Below, one piece after another: positions 63,002 through 64,000 of a DNA stretch of 64,000 nucleotides. Source of the DNA: Nitrospira_E sp041737015 (GTDB taxonomy: Bacteria; Nitrospirota; Nitrospiria; Nitrospirales; UBA8639); NCBI GenBank assembly GCA_041737015.1, contig JBGSSO010000381.1:1-64000 (forward strand), read 5' to 3'. The notes under the pieces are model-generated. The model made no database searches and was not told the origin of the DNA. It saw only the letters and a program-made list of their open reading frames with translations. Made by a program: the position numbers and the translations under genes. Numbering within the stretch: position 1 is the first letter of the stretch; each line of letters begins with the position of its first letter.

Positions 63002-64000
63002 TTATGAAGACGATACCAATCGCGTATCCTTCGGAGCTTGCTGCGCATGAATGATCATGGCATCGACCAACGCCGGAACCGTATTTTCCAACGCCATGAC
63101 ATCCACCGACATTCCTTCTTCCTGAACGGTTTGAGCTGTAATCGGGCCAATGACCGCCACGATCAAATGCCGGGTTAATTCCTGCAATTCTTGGCGACTC
63201 TCAAACAACTGACAAAAATTTTTCACTGTTGAAGAACTGGTAAAGGTCACATACTGAATTTCCCGGTTGCGAAGTCGGTCACGAAGAGGGCCAATCTCGA
63301 CGGTAGGAGGAAGAGCTTGATACGCATGAACCACATGAACGGTGGCACCCATGGCTTTCAACTGGTCAGGGAGAATCTCGCGTGCCACTTTGGCGCGAGG
63401 AATCAAAATCCGTTGACCGGCGATCCCTAACCCGCCGAGGGCCTGCAAAATCCCCTCTGCCTGAAAATCTTGAGGAACCAGATCGGAGGCGATCCCCCAA
63501 CGAGCAGCCTCTTCCCGGGTCCGAGGACCAATACAACACACACGGATTCCGCCCAGACTCCGCACATCTTTGTGATGAAACCAGAGACGTTCCATGAAGG
63601 ATTGCACGCCATTCACACTCGTGAAAATCAACCAGTCATATGTTGAAATCGCAGCAATCGCCTCATCCACAGGGGTCCAGCTATCAGGAGGATGAATCTC
63701 CAACGTAGGACATTCCACGGGTTCCGCACCCTGCGCAGCCAGCAAATTTGAAAGAGCCGGCGCCTGGGCACGAGGTCTGGTCACTAAGACCCCTTGTCCA
63801 AACAGGGGCCGTGATTCATGCCAGTTCAGTCGCTCACGTAACCGAACGACTTCACCCACCACAATCACTGACGGCGGACTCATATCTGCCTGAGAGACTA
63901 ATCCCACAATGTCTGATAATGTTCCCACCACCGTTCGTTGACGAGCATAGGTCCCCCATTGGATCACCGCCACCGGAGTCGTCGCTGGCTTGCCTTCCTG
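63002..64000 (-). CDS. SUMT/uroporphyrinogen-III synthase fusion, N-terminus beyond the window
   Basis: The frame runs off the right edge. The first visible part (VIQWGTYARQRTVVGTLSDI, then PSVIVVGEVVRLRERLNW) is the C-terminal end of an SUMT (CobA-type) methyltransferase. After PLFGQGVLVTRPRAQAPALS it becomes uroporphyrinogen-III synthase (HemD): DWLIFTSVNGVQSFMERL, CCIGPRTREEA, ILIPRAKVAREIL and FTSSSTVKNF. Such fusions channel hydroxymethylbilane to siroheme, cobalamin and haem d1 or haem. It precedes the CBS protein and hemB on the same strand, forming a tetrapyrrole cluster. Confidence 0.92.
   Translation of the reverse strand, partial: QEGKPATTPVAVIQWGTYARQRTVVGTLSDIVGLVSQADMSPPSVIVVGEVVRLRERLNWHESRPLFGQGVLVTRPRAQAPALSNLLAAQGAEPVECPTLEIHPPDSWTPVDEAIAAISTYDWLIFTSVNGVQSFMERLWFHHKDVRSLGGIRVCCIGPRTREEAARWGIASDLVPQDFQAEGILQALGGLGIAGQRILIPRAKVAREILPDQLKAMGATVHVVHAYQALPPTVEIGPLRDRLRNREIQYVTFTSSSTVKNFCQLFESRQELQELTRHLIVAVIGPITAQTVQEEGMSVDVMALENTVPALVDAMIIHAQQAPKDTRLVSSS

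Overview
The window looks like a chromosome segment of a Nitrospirota bacterium, probably Nitrospira or a close relative. This is inferred from gene content and protein style, not proven: HemD fused to an SUMT domain, a ZIP transporter, a c-type cytochrome and a DUF255 thioredoxin-like protein next to each other, long HflX, pentapeptide proteins and a compact housekeeping set. There is no rRNA operon, CRISPR array, intact insertion sequence or replication origin. One tRNA gene, tRNA-Ser(CGA), is present.

Layout. 1-1.97 kb: a truncated Na/Ca exchanger, a SprT-like protease, tadA and tRNA-Ser. 2.0-7.3 kb: an accessory zone with a frameshifted element remnant, a decayed IS3-type transposase, and secreted or unknown proteins, including an EEP-fold phosphoesterase and a lipoprotein. 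7.45-22.6 kb: a minus-strand carbohydrate locus. In transcription order it holds a CUT1 sugar-binding lipoprotein, two permeases, a giant secreted six-hairpin glycosidase-like protein, a GH1 beta-glucosidase, the transporter ATPase, a second giant glycosidase-like protein and a seven-repeat propeller protein. Most junctions overlap by ATGA or 8 nt. A roughly 500-bp repeat interrupts the permease pair, and a second copy lies upstream of the first gene. Both copies carry hairpins with compensatory base changes. 23.7-27.6 kb: a pentapeptide-repeat/TIR protein, a tandem pair of cysteine-patterned secreted proteins and an unknown beta-rich protein.

27.9-42.9 kb is core metabolism: a histidine-phosphatase/phosphofructokinase fusion divergent from pyruvate kinase, then the minus-strand run tsaD-hflX-nth-yicC-gmk-rpoZ-coaBC with overlapping genes, then clpC with its own promoter and terminator, and nadK. 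43-51 kb holds small redox and stress genes: an ArsC-like protein, a J-domain protein, a cytochrome c with an in-frame TGA, a DUF255 protein, an aldo/keto reductase, a ZIP transporter behind a palindromic operator, and a pentapeptide protein. 51.3-64 kb is a minus-strand housekeeping series: cobA/hemD, a CBS protein, hemB (internally deleted), ribF, tilS, hpt, ftsH, folP, glmM and comEC.

The points most worth following are the repeat family with covarying hairpins, the phosphatase-PFK fusion with altered PFK residues, the disrupted hemB and cytochrome c genes (real or assembly artefacts), the probable ATT start of hflX, and a full sugar-uptake locus in what appears to be a chemolithoautotrophic lineage.
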